Part shown: positions 56,601 through 64,000 of the stretch, one piece after another
Layout of the letters: each line of letters begins with the position of its first letter
Position numbering within the stretch: the stretch's first letter is position 1
Assembly: GCF_900188345.1 (NCBI RefSeq)
Contig: NZ_FZOD01000001.1
Span: forward strand, 124,001-188,000
Reading direction: 5' to 3'
Source: Streptosporangium subroseum
Lineage (GTDB): Bacteria; Actinomycetota; Actinomycetes; Streptosporangiales; Streptosporangiaceae
DNA: 64,000 bases
Notes under the pieces: model-generated
Databases searched by the model: none
What the model was told of the DNA's origin: nothing
Seen by the model: the letters and a program-made list of their open reading frames with translations, nothing else
Program-made: the position numbers and the translations under genes

Positions 56601-58130
56601 CTATTCCGGGAAGGACACGCTCCGGATGAACCGGTTGGCCAGTGCGTTGTCACACCGGCTGGGTGCGCAGAAGTAGATCACCAGGGCGGGTTCGTCCGCC
56701 CGCTCCACGGCCCACCCCGTGAAGTCGAGCTGGCCACCACGCTGCGGGTCGGCGATCGACCCCTCCAGCCGTACGGCGGGCTGCCCGCCCACGCTCACCT
56801 GGACCACTTCGGAGAAGACGCTGACCTTGCCCGGCAGCGAGGACTGCAGGGTCTCCTGCAGCTGCTGTGCCCCGCCACGGGGATCAAGCGTGTCCAGTGT
56901 CTGCGCGTAGAAGCCGGTGGCCTCCTCCGGCGTGTTCTTGATGGTCTCGTTCGCGGTCGCCCAGTCGGCGGTGACCGGCGTGGCGAAGAGCGTCCGGAAC
57001 TCGTCCGCGTGCGGCGAGGCCACCACGAACACGTCCGCCTGCTGCTGCAGCGACCAGTCGGCGGGATGTTCGAACGCGATCGGCACGGCGGCCGAACCCT
57101 TCTGAGCCGTCCAGTCGTCACCGCCCCGCAGGACCGTCGCGAGCACCGCGACCAGCGCGATGATCGTCACGATCGCCACCGCGGCACCGATGAGAATGCC
57201 CTTGCCGCCACCGGGCTTGGGCTGTCTCCTTCTCGTCTCCTCGGTCGGCGCCACCCTGGCGAACTCGTAGGGCTGACTCGTTCCGCTGATCGCGTCACGC
57301 AGCTCGGCGATGAACTGCGCGCAGGTGTCGTAGCGCTGCTCGGGCGATTTGGCCAGCGCCCGCATCATGACGCCGTCGACCTCCAGCGGGAGGTCGGGCC
57401 GGAGCGTGGTGAGCGGCGTGGGCGCCTCCGCCAGATGCGCCCAGAGCAGTGCGATCTCGTTGTCACGCTGGAACGGCAGCTGCCCTGCCAGCGCCTCATA
57501 GACCACGCAGGCCAGGGCGTACTGGTCGCAGCGGCCGTCGATGTGCTCCTTGTTGATCTGCTCGGGCGCCATGTAGCGGGGCGTGCCGATGAACTGGTCG
57601 GTCTGGGTCAGCCCGGAGAGCGAGGTGCGGTGCTTGGTGATGCCGAAGTCGGTGAGATAGGCGTGGTCGCCTTCGGTGTGAGCGGCGATCAGGATGTTGG
57701 CGGGCTTGACGTCACGGTGGATCAGGTCGTGCGCGTGAGCGGTGTCCAGCGCGGCGGCCACCTGGGCGAAGATCCGGTTGACCTGGCTCACCGTCATCGG
57801 CCCGCGGTCGTAGAAGATCTTGCGCAGGTCGGGGCCGTCCACGTAGCGCATCGCGATGTACAGGGTGCCGTCATCGGCGCTGTCGGCCTCGTAGATCGGG
57901 ATGATGTTGGGGTGGTCCATGCTCGCGACCGTCCGCGACTCCAGGACGAAGCGCTGGCGGAACCGGTCGTCCTCCCCGAGAAGCGGGTTGAGGATCTTCA
58001 GTGCGACGCGGCGGTTGAGCCGGGGGTCCACCGCGAGGTAGACCACGGCCATGCCGCCCTTGCCGATGAGGTCCTCGATGTAGTAACCGGCCACCTCCCG
58101 CCCGATCAGCGCTCTGTCATTCACGGACAT
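56601..58130 (-). CDS. Ser/Thr protein kinase (PknB-like) with extracellular domain
   Basis: 509 residues. Kinase domain ~12-280 with glycine loop GKGGMAVVYL, Lys45 in VALKIL, catalytic HRDVKPANIL (Asp140) and DFGITK; transmembrane helix ~311-334; ~170-residue extracellular domain without PASTA repeats (FEHPADWSLQQQADVFVVAS to VIYFCAPSRCDN). Start TGATG-overlaps the upstream gene's stop. Active-site residues are all present. Probably senses an external cue and phosphorylates cytoplasmic partners. Confidence 0.92.
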   Translation of the reverse strand: MSVNDRALIGREVAGYYIEDLIGKGGMAVVYLAVDPRLNRRVALKILNPLLGEDDRFRQRFVLESRTVASMDHPNIIPIYEADSADDGTLYIAMRYVDGPDLRKIFYDRGPMTVSQVNRIFAQVAAALDTAHAHDLIHRDVKPANILIAAHTEGDHAYLTDFGITKHRTSLSGLTQTDQFIGTPRYMAPEQINKEHIDGRCDQYALACVVYEALAGQLPFQRDNEIALLWAHLAEAPTPLTTLRPDLPLEVDGVMMRALAKSPEQRYDTCAQFIAELRDAISGTSQPYEFARVAPTEETRRRQPKPGGGKGILIGAAVAIVTIIALVAVLATVLRGGDDWTAQKGSAAVPIAFEHPADWSLQQQADVFVVASPHADEFRTLFATPVTADWATANETIKNTPEEATGFYAQTLDTLDPRGGAQQLQETLQSSLPGKVSVFSEVVQVSVGGQPAVRLEGSIADPQRGGQLDFTGWAVERADEPALVIYFCAPSRCDNALANRFIRSVSFPE

Positions 58131-59749
58131 CACGTCTTGACAGACTGGCCGCAGTATCCGCAGAAGCTGTGGGCGGGGCCGAGGCCCATCCCGCAACCGG
58201 TGCAGTATTTCTGCTGCGTGGGCGTGTCAGCCGGTTTGGTACCGGGGTCCCTCTTGGTATCGGGCCCCTTCGCGACCAGCACGGGCTGGCCCGGCGAGGT
58301 GGGGATCCTGGGCAGCGCGGGGAAGGAACGGCCGACCACGATCGTGGCGTCGGCCTTCTCGTCGAACGCCGGTCCCGGCGGATTGGTCAGGGGAGGCCGC
58401 GTATTCGCGGGCGGATTCATCAAGGGGGGCCGAGTCTGCGCGGGCGGATCGGTCAGGGGAGGCCGGGTCGGCGCGGACGGGCTCGCCGGGGAGTCCGGTG
58501 CGGACGACCTGCGGCGCCAGAGCAGCAGCGCGCACACCACCACGACCCCCACGAGCAGGGCTCCGACGACAAGAAGCGGCCAGAGCGGCGTCTCTCCCGT
58601 GTCGGCGACGGCGGCGGCTCCCTTGGTCCCCGCGTCCTCGGCGGTGCCACGCTTCTGCTGGGACGTCTTCAGGTGCGCGGCGGCCACGGTGTGGCCCGGA
58701 TAGAGGTCCAGGACCCGCTGGAAGGCGGGGACCGCGGCACCGTAGTAATGGGTGTGGAAACGGGTCAGCGCCTGCTCGAAGGCGGCGTCGATCGGGCCGC
58801 GTCTGGGGGCGACGTCCGCCTCGGCCAGCGCCTTGGTGACCTCCCGGATGCCGATCATCCTGGCGTCCTTGCCTCCGCCGACCAGCAGCCCGACGACCTC
58901 GCCCTTCTTGTCCTCGATCACCGGCCCGCCGAGCAGTCCCCTGTCGACGAGGGCTCCCAGTTTCTCCGGCTCGTTGACCTTGCTCTCCGGATCCCTGAAC
59001 TGCCGGCCGCTCTCACCGGCGCCCCCCGCCCGCAGGTGACCGATGTCCACGGTCTCCGGAAGGTTCGCGGCGGGTCGCCCGGTGAACCCGGCGACCGCCA
59101 CCGGCGAGGCGTCCTTGGTGGGCACCACGGCGGCGAGCGGCGCCGTGGGCAGGCCCGCACCACCGTCGGCGCGCCCGACGGGCCTCAGCACGGCGGGGCT
59201 GTCGGGCTTGTCGCCCGTACGGACGATCTCGGCCTTGAACCCCTCCTTGTCGGCAGGGGCGATGTTGGGGAAGACCCTGAGGTCGGTGGTGACGTCGAAG
59301 ATGCAGGTGGCGGTGGGCTGCTTGGGCGGGTAGCACTCCTGCAGGTGGTGGTTGAGCTGCTCGTCCTTGAGGGTGTGCCGCTCGAAGTCCGCGGGAATCT
59401 TGACCTTGTGGTGCGCGGCGAAGATCTTGTTGGCGGCGTACACCTCGAGGTCGAGGTCGTTCTTGACCACCCCGGTGAGGGTGACCATGGCGCCCTCGGG
59501 ATTGACGACCGTGCCGGTGCCGGTGCCGATCGGCACATCGTAGGAACGCTCCACATGGAGCAGTTCGCCGATGTGGTCGAGCAGGGTGACCTTGATCTTC
59601 GCCGTGGCCTCGATCCGGACCACCGCGGGGGTCACCAGATCGGTGATTCCACTGGGGTGCTCGTGAGCGAGCGCGGGGGTCACCGCGGTGACCGCCAGGG
59701 ACAGGCCTCCGACCAACGCCAGGAACGAACCGAACCGCCGCATCGCCAC
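58130..59749 (-). CDS. trypsin-like pseudoprotease with transmembrane segment and zinc ribbon
   Basis: 539 residues. Signal peptide ending PALAHEH; a domain shaped like a DegP-type protease (IGTGTGTVVNPEGAMVTLTG; GALVDRGLLGGPVIEDKKGEVVGLLV). The catalytic His (usually xNAHVV, here LTGVV) and Ser (GxSGGP, here G-L-L-G-G-P at 271-276) are both lost. Next come a short helical segment (~320-365), a transmembrane helix (~389-411), three TRPPLxxPPA repeats, and a C-terminal zinc ribbon (YCTGCGMGLG, FCGYCG). Co-transcribed with the Ser/Thr kinase, which suggests a shared surface-sensing role. Confidence 0.8.
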   Translation of the reverse strand: MAMRRFGSFLALVGGLSLAVTAVTPALAHEHPSGITDLVTPAVVRIEATAKIKVTLLDHIGELLHVERSYDVPIGTGTGTVVNPEGAMVTLTGVVKNDLDLEVYAANKIFAAHHKVKIPADFERHTLKDEQLNHHLQECYPPKQPTATCIFDVTTDLRVFPNIAPADKEGFKAEIVRTGDKPDSPAVLRPVGRADGGAGLPTAPLAAVVPTKDASPVAVAGFTGRPAANLPETVDIGHLRAGGAGESGRQFRDPESKVNEPEKLGALVDRGLLGGPVIEDKKGEVVGLLVGGGKDARMIGIREVTKALAEADVAPRRGPIDAAFEQALTRFHTHYYGAAVPAFQRVLDLYPGHTVAAAHLKTSQQKRGTAEDAGTKGAAAVADTGETPLWPLLVVGALLVGVVVVCALLLWRRRSSAPDSPASPSAPTRPPLTDPPAQTRPPLMNPPANTRPPLTNPPGPAFDEKADATIVVGRSFPALPRIPTSPGQPVLVAKGPDTKRDPGTKPADTPTQQKYCTGCGMGLGPAHSFCGYCGQSVKT

Positions 59750-60303
59750 TCCCTACAGGGGATAGGACAAGGGTCGCAAAGAGCAGCGAATAAGTGAACC
59801 GTCTCAGCCTGAAGAATTGGGTTTCTTCCCACTCCTACCTGCGAAAGGCAACAGCTTGGGAACCTTCACCCGGCTTTTCCCCTTGACATTCACGGTCTTT
59901 CGCTTTATCCGCACCCCGCCGTGAGCAGATGTGCAAAGTCTATGCTTCGCGTGCCCGATCCGGCGAGAATGCGCGCCCTCTCGGCAACACCACCACAAAG
60001 CCATCCTCAGCCATCGCACCCCTCTCCGGACAGCTCCGGCGGGACAACGGCCTTGCGTCGCAATAAACTAGCACAAGTAGGCACAAAAGCGAAAAATCAC
60101 CCAGTTCTACCCGTGCGGTATAACCATCACGTGAACGGGCGGGCGGGCGGATAGATGTACGGTCGGGCAGCGACCTGCCAGGAGAACGACCTGCCGCTCA
60201 CGGCTGGGACGGCGACCGTGAAGCCCGACCGGGTTTTCCGTCGTCGCCCCGCCGGAGCCGACCTCCAAAAGTGCGACTCGGCGGACGCACCCGCATCACG
60301 GCG
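59750..60303. other. 554-bp divergent/intergenic region without a recognised gene
   Basis: AT-richer than average at 59770-59960 and 60055-60125. A small minus-strand frame (59804 to about 59911, basic, VRIKRKTVNVKGKSRVKVPK) has no known match or ribosome binding site. Probably the promoter of the pseudoprotease-kinase operon plus terminal sequence of the Uma2 gene. Confidence 0.5.
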
Positions 60304-60888
60304 CTAGGCGCGGGGCCGAATGAGCACCGCGGGATCGAAGCTCGCCTCGAAGGGCACGAGCAGGGTCGCGATCTCTCCCGCCTCATGCTTCTCGGCGGGT
60401 TTGTACTCCTCACCGGCGAGCTCGTGGACGTGGAGGGACGGCCCCTCGGAGAGCTCGATCCGCCAGTAGGCGGGGATGCCCGCGGCGGCGTAGGCGACCT
60501 TTTTGATGTGACGGTCTCTCATCTGGGTGCTCGGGCTGACCACCTCGACGGCCAGCAGGATGTCGTCCGGCGCGAACATCAGCTCCGTCCTGTCGAGGGT
60601 CTCCGCCGACACCACCACGAGGTCGGGGATGAAGAAGTCACGGGGGCCCACCCGGAGATTGACCTCCGGCAGCGGCTCCAACTCCGGCGGAGCGGCGTCC
60701 TCAAGAATTCTGAGAAGACGAGCGATCGCACGCTGATGCAGGGGGATGGGCGAGGGACTCACCAGCAGGCTCCCATTGAAGAGCTCGTAGCGGTTCCCGT
60801 CGTCGGGAAACGTGAGCAGGTCGTCGACGGTGAACGGCGGCTCTCCTTGAAGGACCGTCCGCTTGGTCGTCGGCTCCGTCGTTGCCAT
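60304..60888 (-). CDS. Uma2 family (DUF820) endonuclease-fold protein
   Basis: 194 residues with the PD-(D/E)xK pattern of Uma2 proteins: RYELFNGSLLVSPSP, FIPDLVVVS, LAVEVVSPSTQMRDRHIKK and YWRIE. Uma2 proteins are abundant in actinomycetes and cyanobacteria; their biological role is unclear. ATG 60888 follows AGGTGACCGCA and is preferred over the frame to 60930. Confidence 0.9.
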   Translation of the reverse strand: MATTEPTTKRTVLQGEPPFTVDDLLTFPDDGNRYELFNGSLLVSPSPIPLHQRAIARLLRILEDAAPPELEPLPEVNLRVGPRDFFIPDLVVVSAETLDRTELMFAPDDILLAVEVVSPSTQMRDRHIKKVAYAAAGIPAYWRIELSEGPSLHVHELAGEEYKPAEKHEAGEIATLLVPFEASFDPAVLIRPRA

Positions 60889-60956
60889 TGCGGTCACCTG
60901 CTCAGTATCGGGAGTCCTACCCTCGCTCACATGCTACTTCCCACGATTCTCTTACT

Positions 60957-61604
60957 TTATGTAATTGGTTGATCACGATTCGCCCAGGCTTGGGCGCCCT
61001 GCAGTACGGCGGTGTGAACCGCGCGGGCGATGCGGGCGCCCCAGGTGGAACGGGGGCCGCCGAAGAGCTCCTCGGGTCCGTGATCCCGTACGGCGACGCA
61101 GACGGCGTCGGAGGCCGTGCCCGTGCAGGCGAAACCGGCCTCCGCCAGCGCCTGGGACTTGGCCTCGGTCACCGTCATGACCGCGTTGACCAGGGCCGCG
61201 TCGGTCATGGCGACCGGCACGGTGACGATGATGTTGATCGTGCCCGGGACGTACAGGGGTGCGAGCTCGGGGTCGGGGACGCCGTCGGGGGCCGCGGCCC
61301 AGGTGGGGACGCGCAGGCCGACGGTCGCCGCCGCCTCCGCTCCCCCGTCGGCCGCCCGGACGAACCGGTCGACCGAGGCCGCGGTGAGCATGCCGACGCC
61401 GGGCCCGGCGGGGGCCATCTCGAGCAGGTGGTCCACCGGGTCCATCCGGGAGTAGCCCGCGACCACCTGGGCGTTCAGCGCCCACTCCGCCGGGCCGATG
61501 CCGCCGCCGAGCATCGCCGAGGAGATGGCCCGCCGGCCGGGACCGAACTCCCACAGCAGCGATCCCAGCCTGGCCCCGTCCTCGTCGCGGTAGGTGAGTT
61601 TCAA
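60957..61604 (-). CDS. cbiZ: adenosylcobinamide amidohydrolase
   Basis: 215 residues, full CbiZ length: AISSAMLGGGIGPAEWALN, LLEMAPAGPGVGMLTAASVD, GTINIIVTVPVAMTDAALVNA and VTEAKSQALAEAGF. Converts salvaged (pseudo)cobinamide to cobyric acid for reuse in B12 synthesis. Its start overlaps the BtuD stop by ATGA. Last gene of a corrinoid uptake operon. Confidence 0.94.
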   Translation of the reverse strand: MKLTYRDEDGARLGSLLWEFGPGRRAISSAMLGGGIGPAEWALNAQVVAGYSRMDPVDHLLEMAPAGPGVGMLTAASVDRFVRAADGGAEAAATVGLRVPTWAAAPDGVPDPELAPLYVPGTINIIVTVPVAMTDAALVNAVMTVTEAKSQALAEAGFACTGTASDAVCVAVRDHGPEELFGGPRSTWGARIARAVHTAVLQGAQAWANRDQPIT

Positions 61605-62374
61605 GGGCGCTCCAGGTGGACCTCGGGACGGCCTGCGGGGCCGGTCGCGACGCGGACGCGCGCGTCGAAGTGCTCGCCGATCAGCTCCCCGGTCAGCACC
61701 TTGGCCGGGGCGCCGGAGGCCGCGACCCGGCCGCCCGAGAGCAGCGTCATCGAGTCGGCGTACTGACCGGCCAGACTCAGGTCGTGCAGGGTCGTGACGA
61801 CGGTCAGGCCGTCGGCCAGCCGGAGCCGGTCCACGAGCTCCAGCACCTGCTGCTGGTGCCCCAGATCCAGGGCGGTCGTGGGCTCGTCGAGCAGGAGCAC
61901 GGGGGCCTGCTGGACCAGCGCCCTGGCGAGCACGACGCGCTGCCGCTCGCCGCCCGACAGGTGGCCGAGCGTGCGGGCGGTGAAGGGTGACAGGTCGAGC
62001 CGGTCCAGCACCGAGGCCGTCACCTCACGGTCGTGACGGCTCTCACGGCCCAGATAGGGGATGTACGGCGTGCGGCCCAGCAGGGCGTAGTCGAACACGG
62101 TCATGTCGACCGGCAACGCGGGAGACTGCGGGGCGTAGGCGAGCAGCCGGGCCCGGTCCCTGGGCTTGAGCCGCCGGACCGGCGCGTCGTCGATGAGCAC
62201 CTCGCCCGAGCAGGGCAGCACCCCGGCCATGGCCTTGAGCAGCGTGGACTTGCCCGCGCCGTTGGCCCCGATGACGGCCAGCCAGTCGCCGTCGCGGACG
62301 TCGAGGTCGATGCCGGACAGCACGCTCCGCCGTTCCAGCACGACCGCGAGGTTCCGTACTCTGACCCGGCTCAC
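61601..62374 (-). CDS. btuD: corrinoid ABC transporter ATPase
   Basis: 257 residues, FecE/BtuD family: Walker A IGANGAGKST (~35-44), LAYAPQSPALPVDMTV, signature LGHLSGGERQR, Walker B VLLLDEPTTALD. GTG 62374 follows GAGGAGATC; the frame to 62491 runs into the tandem repeat after btuC. Corrinoid specificity is inferred from the linked cbiZ. Confidence 0.92.
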   Translation of the reverse strand: MSRVRVRNLAVVLERRSVLSGIDLDVRDGDWLAVIGANGAGKSTLLKAMAGVLPCSGEVLIDDAPVRRLKPRDRARLLAYAPQSPALPVDMTVFDYALLGRTPYIPYLGRESRHDREVTASVLDRLDLSPFTARTLGHLSGGERQRVVLARALVQQAPVLLLDEPTTALDLGHQQQVLELVDRLRLADGLTVVTTLHDLSLAGQYADSMTLLSGGRVAASGAPAKVLTGELIGEHFDARVRVATGPAGRPEVHLERP

Positions 62375-62490
62375 GATCTCCTCGCCTCCCGGCTCGGAGC
62401 CCGCGTTCGCGAGCTCACCGTGCCCGCCGGCATGCCCGCCCGCGCGTCCGCTCACGTCCCCGCCTGTCCTGTCACGCCCCACCCCGTCCA

Positions 62491-62602
62491 CTCCTCCACC
62501 CGCCTGATCGCGAACGGCACGGCCACGCCTTCACCCGCCTGATCGCGAGCGGTCCGGTTCATGTCTCCACCCGTCTGGTCACGCGCAGCACGGCCACGAA
62601 GA
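62491..62602. repeat. 37-bp tandem repeat, three units, overlapping the btuC 3' end
   Basis: Units at 62491, 62529 and 62565 share CTyCACCCGyCTGRTCrCG and a CACGGCCACG end. The third unit is btuC coding sequence (minus strand VTRRVET-stop); the stop itself lies in the junction with unit 2. Confidence 0.82.
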
Positions 62603-63635
62603 ACGGCGCGCCGACAAAGGCGGTGACCACGCCGATGGGCAGCTCGGCCGGGGAGAGCACGGTCCTGGCGATCAGGTCGGCGAGGACCAGGAAGGCCGCG
62701 CCGCCCATCAGCGAGAGCGGAAGCACGATCCGGTAGGACCCTCCCGCGAGACGGCGGACCACGTGCGGGACCACGATGCCGACGAAGCCGATCAGCCCGC
62801 TGACCGCGACGGCCGCCGCGGTGGCCAGGGAGGCGGCGAGCAGTACGACGAGCCGGACGCGCGTGGCGTTGAGGCCGAGACTGGCCGCCTCGTCGTCGCC
62901 GACCGAGAGCACGTCGAGCAGCCTGCCGTGGAGCAGCATGATCACCACTGAGACGACGGCGTACGGGGCGACCAGCGTGACCTGTGCCCAGCCCCCGCCG
63001 ACGTCGCCGAGGATCCAGGAGTAGACGCGCTGGAGCTCCTCCACCTTGAGCTGCTGCAGGAACGTCTGGATGGCGGTGAGGAAGGACGAGACCGCCACAC
63101 CCGCGAGGACCAGCGTGGCGGTGCCACCACCCCGGCCCGCCACGTTGCCCAGCGCGTAGGCGAGCAGGACGCCGCCGACGGCCCCGGCGAAGGCCGCGGC
63201 CGGGATCAGGAGCCCCTGGTCGTCGCCCTTCATGAACACGATCGCCACCGTGGTCGTGAGACCGGCGCCCGCGGCGGCCCCCAGGAGATAGGGATCGGCC
63301 AGAGGGTTGCGGAAGACACCCTGGTACCCGGCGCCCGCGGTGGCCAGCAGCCCGCCGACGATCGCGGCGAGCAGGACCCGGGGCAGCCTCAGCTCGAACA
63401 GCAGCCCCTGCTCGACGGGCGCCAGTCCCGAGTCGACCGAGACGAAGGGCAGCCAGTCGAGCAGTTGCAGCGCCACCCGGGCCGGCCCGATGCCGGCCGC
63501 GCCGACCAGCAGTCCCGCGAGCATGCTCGCCAGAAGGATGCCCACGGCCGCCGCCGTCACCGCCGGGCTCAGCCGGGTCGCCCGCCGTCCCCGGGAACCG
63601 CCGGAGGAGTCTGAGGGACGAGAAAGATCGGTCAC
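62559..63635 (-). CDS. btuC: corrinoid ABC transporter permease
   Basis: 358 residues with about ten helices, FecCD family: LRLPRVLLAAIVGGLLATAGAG, FRNPLADPYLLG, VSGLIGFVGIVVPHVVR and the C-terminal ELPIGVVTAFVGAPFFV. The GTG start at 63635 directly follows the binding-protein stop. Corrinoid specificity inferred from the cbiZ linkage; an iron-siderophore role would look alike. Confidence 0.92.
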   Translation of the reverse strand: MTDLSRPSDSSGGSRGRRATRLSPAVTAAAVGILLASMLAGLLVGAAGIGPARVALQLLDWLPFVSVDSGLAPVEQGLLFELRLPRVLLAAIVGGLLATAGAGYQGVFRNPLADPYLLGAAAGAGLTTTVAIVFMKGDDQGLLIPAAAFAGAVGGVLLAYALGNVAGRGGGTATLVLAGVAVSSFLTAIQTFLQQLKVEELQRVYSWILGDVGGGWAQVTLVAPYAVVSVVIMLLHGRLLDVLSVGDDEAASLGLNATRVRLVVLLAASLATAAAVAVSGLIGFVGIVVPHVVRRLAGGSYRIVLPLSLMGGAAFLVLADLIARTVLSPAELPIGVVTAFVGAPFFVAVLRVTRRVET

Positions 63636-64000
63636 CTAGTTGGTCGTGGCCTTCCGTACGGCGTCGCCGACCTGCTTGGCGAGGTCCACGACACGCGGGC
63701 CCCAGCGGGAGGCGACGGCGTCGTCAAGGGCGATGACCCGGTCGTTCTTGACGGCGGAGAGCTTGGACCAGCCGGGGCGCTTGGCGATGGTGTCCCTGGA
63801 CTGGGCGCAGCACCTGGTGTCGGCCAGGAAGATCAGGTCCGGGTCGGCCTGGGCGACGAACTCGGCCGACAGCTTGGGATAGCCTCCGGCCGCGTCGGGG
63901 GCCTTGTCGGCGATGTTGGTCAGGCCGAACAATCCGTAGATCTGACCGATGAAGGTGCCGGAGGTGGCCGCGTAGGGCGTGACGTCCAGCTCGTGATAGT
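63636..64000 (-). CDS. btuF: corrinoid-binding protein, C-terminal part (partial)
   Basis: The last 121 codons of a periplasmic-binding protein run off the window end. Visible: SGTFIGQIYGLFGLTNIADK, LSAEFVAQADPDLIFLADTR, SAVKNDRVIALDDAVASRWG, the usual class III (BtuF/FecB) C-terminal lobe. The Cys pair in ADTRCCAQS is characteristic of BtuF-like proteins. The N-terminal lobe and lipobox lie beyond 64000. Confidence 0.88.
   Translation of the reverse strand, partial: YHELDVTPYAATSGTFIGQIYGLFGLTNIADKAPDAAGGYPKLSAEFVAQADPDLIFLADTRCCAQSRDTIAKRPGWSKLSAVKNDRVIALDDAVASRWGPRVVDLAKQVGDAVRKATTN

Overview
The window is about 70% GC chromosome with strong GC-third-position codon bias, many GTG starts and GTGA/ATGA gene overlaps. 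It carries F420 enzymes, XRE-DUF5753/DUF397 pairs, a SARP-NB-ARC-TPR regulator and a Ser/Thr kinase. This points to a filamentous actinomycete, most like the Streptosporangiaceae (Streptosporangium/Nonomuraea type); that placement is inferred, not tested. No rRNA, tRNA, CRISPR array, prophage or complete insertion sequence was seen.

Layout. 1-2.95 kb: end of a drug-type ABC exporter, its permease and a histidine kinase/response regulator pair. 3.1-8.1 kb: NADPH:F420 oxidoreductase, LysR regulator, cyclase, methionine aminopeptidase and a stand-alone HATPase. 8.25-12.5 kb: CopD-CtaG fusion, CopC, and an XRE-TPR regulator transcribed divergently from a tiny secreted peptide. 13.5-16.3 kb: giant SARP regulator. 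16.6-20.2 kb: purine catabolism (molybdopterin subunit of xanthine dehydrogenase plus NCS2 permease). 20.2-25.3 kb: SecD-like/excalibur protein, alanine dehydrogenase, DUF3105, DUF305 and DUF3467 proteins. 25.4-29.6 kb: DUF6421-SDR-threonine aldolase operon. 29.8-31.5 kb: free-standing NRPS condensation domain. 31.6-36.6 kb: NCS1 permease-nitrilase-agmatinase operon facing a PucR regulator. 36.6-38.6 kb: decayed area with a broken EF-hand gene and a TetR/hydrolase pair whose 5' halves are both gone. 39-44.6 kb: YVTN/DUF11 surface protein, XRE-DUF5753/DUF397, methyltransferase, lipoprotein and SnoaL-like protein. 45.1-51.6 kb: polyol-type ABC importer with a dehydrogenase and ATPase, and a convergent SDR. 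51.9-53.6 kb: methyltransferase and TetR regulator behind a 30-bp operator. 53.8-59.7 kb: membrane protein, two-component system, Ser/Thr kinase with a degenerate trypsin-like partner. 60.3-64 kb: Uma2 nuclease-fold protein and a corrinoid uptake/salvage operon (BtuF-BtuC-BtuD-CbiZ).

Two things stand out. First, the divergent XRE-TPR regulator / exported 78-residue peptide pair at 10.9-12.5 kb has the architecture of RRNPP peptide-pheromone circuits of Firmicutes, and the peptide carries a repeated WTYxE motif. Second, many gene ends are followed by short degenerate tandem duplications (11-96 bp period) whose unit overlaps the stop codon of the neighbouring gene. This gene-end minisatellite pattern recurs at about eight loci, with related arrays at three more.
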